Below, in pieces: positions 6,625-7,599 of a DNA stretch of 7,599 nt. The notes beneath the pieces were generated by a model. That model ran no database searches, was not told the DNA's origin, and saw only the letters and a list, made by a program, of their open reading frames with translations. Origin of the DNA: Gammaproteobacteria bacterium (lineage in GTDB: Bacteria; Pseudomonadota; Gammaproteobacteria; Eutrophobiales; Eutrophobiaceae); contig JABHFC010000045.1 of assembly GCA_018676275.1 (NCBI GenBank), positions 1 through 7,599 of the forward strand. Direction: 5' to 3'. The position numbers and the translations under genes are program-made. Positions within the stretch are counted from its first letter, which is position 1; each line of letters begins with the position of its first letter.

Positions 6625-6847
6625 ACGTGTATTGGAAATTAATACGGACATTATTGAGCTTTACAAAGTACTAAAGCTGGAAGGTTTGTGTAGTAGTGGC
6701 GGCGAAGCAAAACTTGTCATTGCAGACGGTAAAGTTAAAGTTAATGGCGAGATTGAAACCCGTAAAAGGAAAAAAATCTTAAATGGAGACTTGATTGAAT
6801 TTTCTGACGAGCAAATATTAATCCGTCGGAAAGACCAAACCGTGTGA
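6617..6847 (+). CDS. ybcJ: Small S4-domain RNA-binding protein, YbcJ type
   Basis: This 76-residue protein is almost entirely one S4 domain, the small fold that contacts structured RNA in ribosomal protein S4, pseudouridine synthases and Hsp15. Visible landmarks are LYKVLKLEGLCSSGGEAKLVI, GKVKVNGEIETRKRKKI and the final GDLIEFSDEQILIRR strands. They match E. coli YbcJ (LKLEGWSESGAQAK, GQVKVDGAVETRKRCKI) over nearly the whole length. The precise RNA target of YbcJ is not established. The start overlaps the preceding gene by 8 nt (ATGACTGA), and the best upstream purine tract (6599-6603) is 13 nt away, so translation is probably coupled. It closes the rdgC-slyD cluster. Confidence 0.9.
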   Translation: MTERVLEINTDIIELYKVLKLEGLCSSGGEAKLVIADGKVKVNGEIETRKRKKILNGDLIEFSDEQILIRRKDQTV

Positions 6848-6872
6848 ATAAATACCCTTAGACAAAGACTAC

Positions 6873-6897
6873 TGGGTTTTAGATACCCATATTTTTT
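6873..6897 (+). terminator. Weak intrinsic terminator after the S4-domain gene
   Basis: TGGGT (6873-6877) pairs with ACCCA (6885-6889) around a 7-nt loop. The stem is followed by TATTTTTT (to 6897). The T-run is good but the stem is only 5 bp. It lies 26 nt after the S4-gene stop, the expected position for the end of the cluster transcript. Confidence 0.45.
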
Positions 6898-6973
6898 ATT
6901 CTTCCCTGTCTTAATCTCCGTATTCAAAATACTCGCTTGTGTGGAAGGGAATTACATATTCACATAGATTAAC

Positions 6974-7002
6974 TCGACGTCTTCGTAACAATCGCCTATA
7001 GT
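6974..7002 (+). promoter_or_regulatory. Possible sigma70 promoter for the ABC-F gene
   Basis: TCGACG (6974-6979, 4 of 6 matches to TTGACA) and TATAGT (6997-7002, 5 of 6 matches to TATAAT) have the optimal 17-nt spacing. Transcription would begin near 7008, giving a leader of about 40 nt. The rest of the 202-nt gap (6848-7049) shows no gene. Confidence 0.45.
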
Positions 7003-7049
7003 GCGCTCCTTTTTGCCCGACGCCTTTATACTTACTCAGGATCAATCCA

Positions 7050-7599
7050 GTGATTTCAACAGCAAATATCACCATGCAGTTTGGTGCCAAGCCTCTATTT
7101 GAGAATATTTCAGTCAAATTTGGTGAAGGCAACCGTTACGGACTTATAGGAGCCAATGGTTGCGGAAAGTCTACATTCATGAATATCCTTGATGGCAGTC
7201 TCATACCGTCTTCCGGCAATATCTCAATCGGCCCTAACGAACGCCTGGGCAAGTTAAATCAGGACCAGTTTGCTTTTGAAGAATTTAGCGTGATCGATAC
7301 GGTAATTATGGGGCACACAGAATTATGGGCGATAAAGCAAGAGCGTGATCGTATATACAGCCTTGAGGAAATGACTGAAGAGGATGGCATGAAAGTCGCT
7401 GAACTGGAAAACGAGTTCGGCGAGATGGATGGCTATAGCGCAGAAAGCCGCGCAGGAGACTTGTTAATGAGTGCTGGTATAGCAGAGCACTTGCATGAAG
7501 GACTGATGAGCGAAGTCGCACCCGGCTTGAAATTGAGAGTTTTACTGGCCCAGGCACTTTTCTCTAATCCTGACATTCTGTTACTTGATGAACCTACCA
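7050..7599 (+). CDS. ybiT: ABC-F family ATPase, YbiT type, N-terminal 183 codons (runs off right edge)
   Basis: The frame stays open to the end of the window. The protein starts (M)ISTANITMQFGAKPLFENI, which aligns with YbiT of E. coli. GTG 7050 is the start because AGGA (7038-7041) lies 8 nt upstream and the N-terminus then has the family length. The first nucleotide-binding domain shows Walker A GANGCGKST (34-42) and Walker B DILLLDEPT (175-183). Where other ABC-F proteins have LSGGxKxR, this one has VAPGLKLR (156-163); the E. coli protein is similarly altered, so this is a subfamily trait. Blocks such as QDQFAFEEF, MGHTEL and EMDGYSAES also match. ABC-F proteins are soluble paired-ATPase factors that act on ribosomes, not transporters; YbiT's exact role is less well defined than that of EttA. 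The linker and second ATPase domain lie outside the window. Confidence 0.93.
   Translation, partial: MISTANITMQFGAKPLFENISVKFGEGNRYGLIGANGCGKSTFMNILDGSLIPSSGNISIGPNERLGKLNQDQFAFEEFSVIDTVIMGHTELWAIKQERDRIYSLEEMTEEDGMKVAELENEFGEMDGYSAESRAGDLLMSAGIAEHLHEGLMSEVAPGLKLRVLLAQALFSNPDILLLDEPT

Noticed and set aside
6911..7132. Minus-strand 73-codon frame in the gap before the ABC-F gene
   Set aside because: It overlaps the proposed promoter and the well-supported GTG start region of the ABC-F gene, and its translation shows no domain.
7306..7557. Minus-strand 83-codon frame at the right edge
   Set aside because: It is antisense to the clearly recognised ABC-F gene and has no recognisable features.

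Overview
This window looks like a piece of a gammaproteobacterial chromosome. It carries rdgC, a gene largely confined to beta- and gammaproteobacteria, beside slyD-like, ybcJ-like and ybiT-like genes whose products read closely to the Escherichia coli proteins. These calls come from remembered family sequences; no database search was possible.

Region 1 (1-3636, + strand) is the end of a xanthine dehydrogenase/CO dehydrogenase-type molybdenum hydroxylase operon in the usual medium-small-large order. It holds the last codons of a probable FAD subunit, a complete [2Fe-2S] small subunit (91-579) and a very long molybdopterin subunit (583-3636). The long subunit begins with a complete CoxG-like SRPBCC domain, joined by a polar linker of about 80 residues to an otherwise normal-length large subunit. 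Its active-site loop reads RGYSR. It lacks the cysteine motif of true Mo/Cu CO dehydrogenases, so CO is an unlikely substrate. The three subunits would form one cytoplasmic enzyme passing electrons from the Mo centre through two Fe-S clusters to FAD. The CoxG domain may tether the enzyme to the membrane or to a quinone acceptor.

Region 2 (3637-4685) holds a convergent glutathione S-transferase-family gene on the - strand. A 13-bp hairpin sits at the convergence point and overlaps the end of that gene. The gap between this gene and the divergent rdgC contains two inverted copies of a 26-nt purine/pyrimidine-biased repeat built from a 9-nt unit.

Region 3 (4686-6847, + strand) is a compact cluster: rdgC, a SlyD-like peptidyl-prolyl isomerase with a His-rich tail, an unrecognised single-pass membrane protein, and a small S4 RNA-binding protein overlapping it by 8 nt.

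Region 4 (6848-7599) has a weak terminator, a plausible sigma70-type promoter and the first 183 codons of a YbiT-type ABC-F ATPase, which starts at GTG and runs off the right edge.

The most unusual item is the CoxG-large subunit fusion together with its atypical active-site loop.
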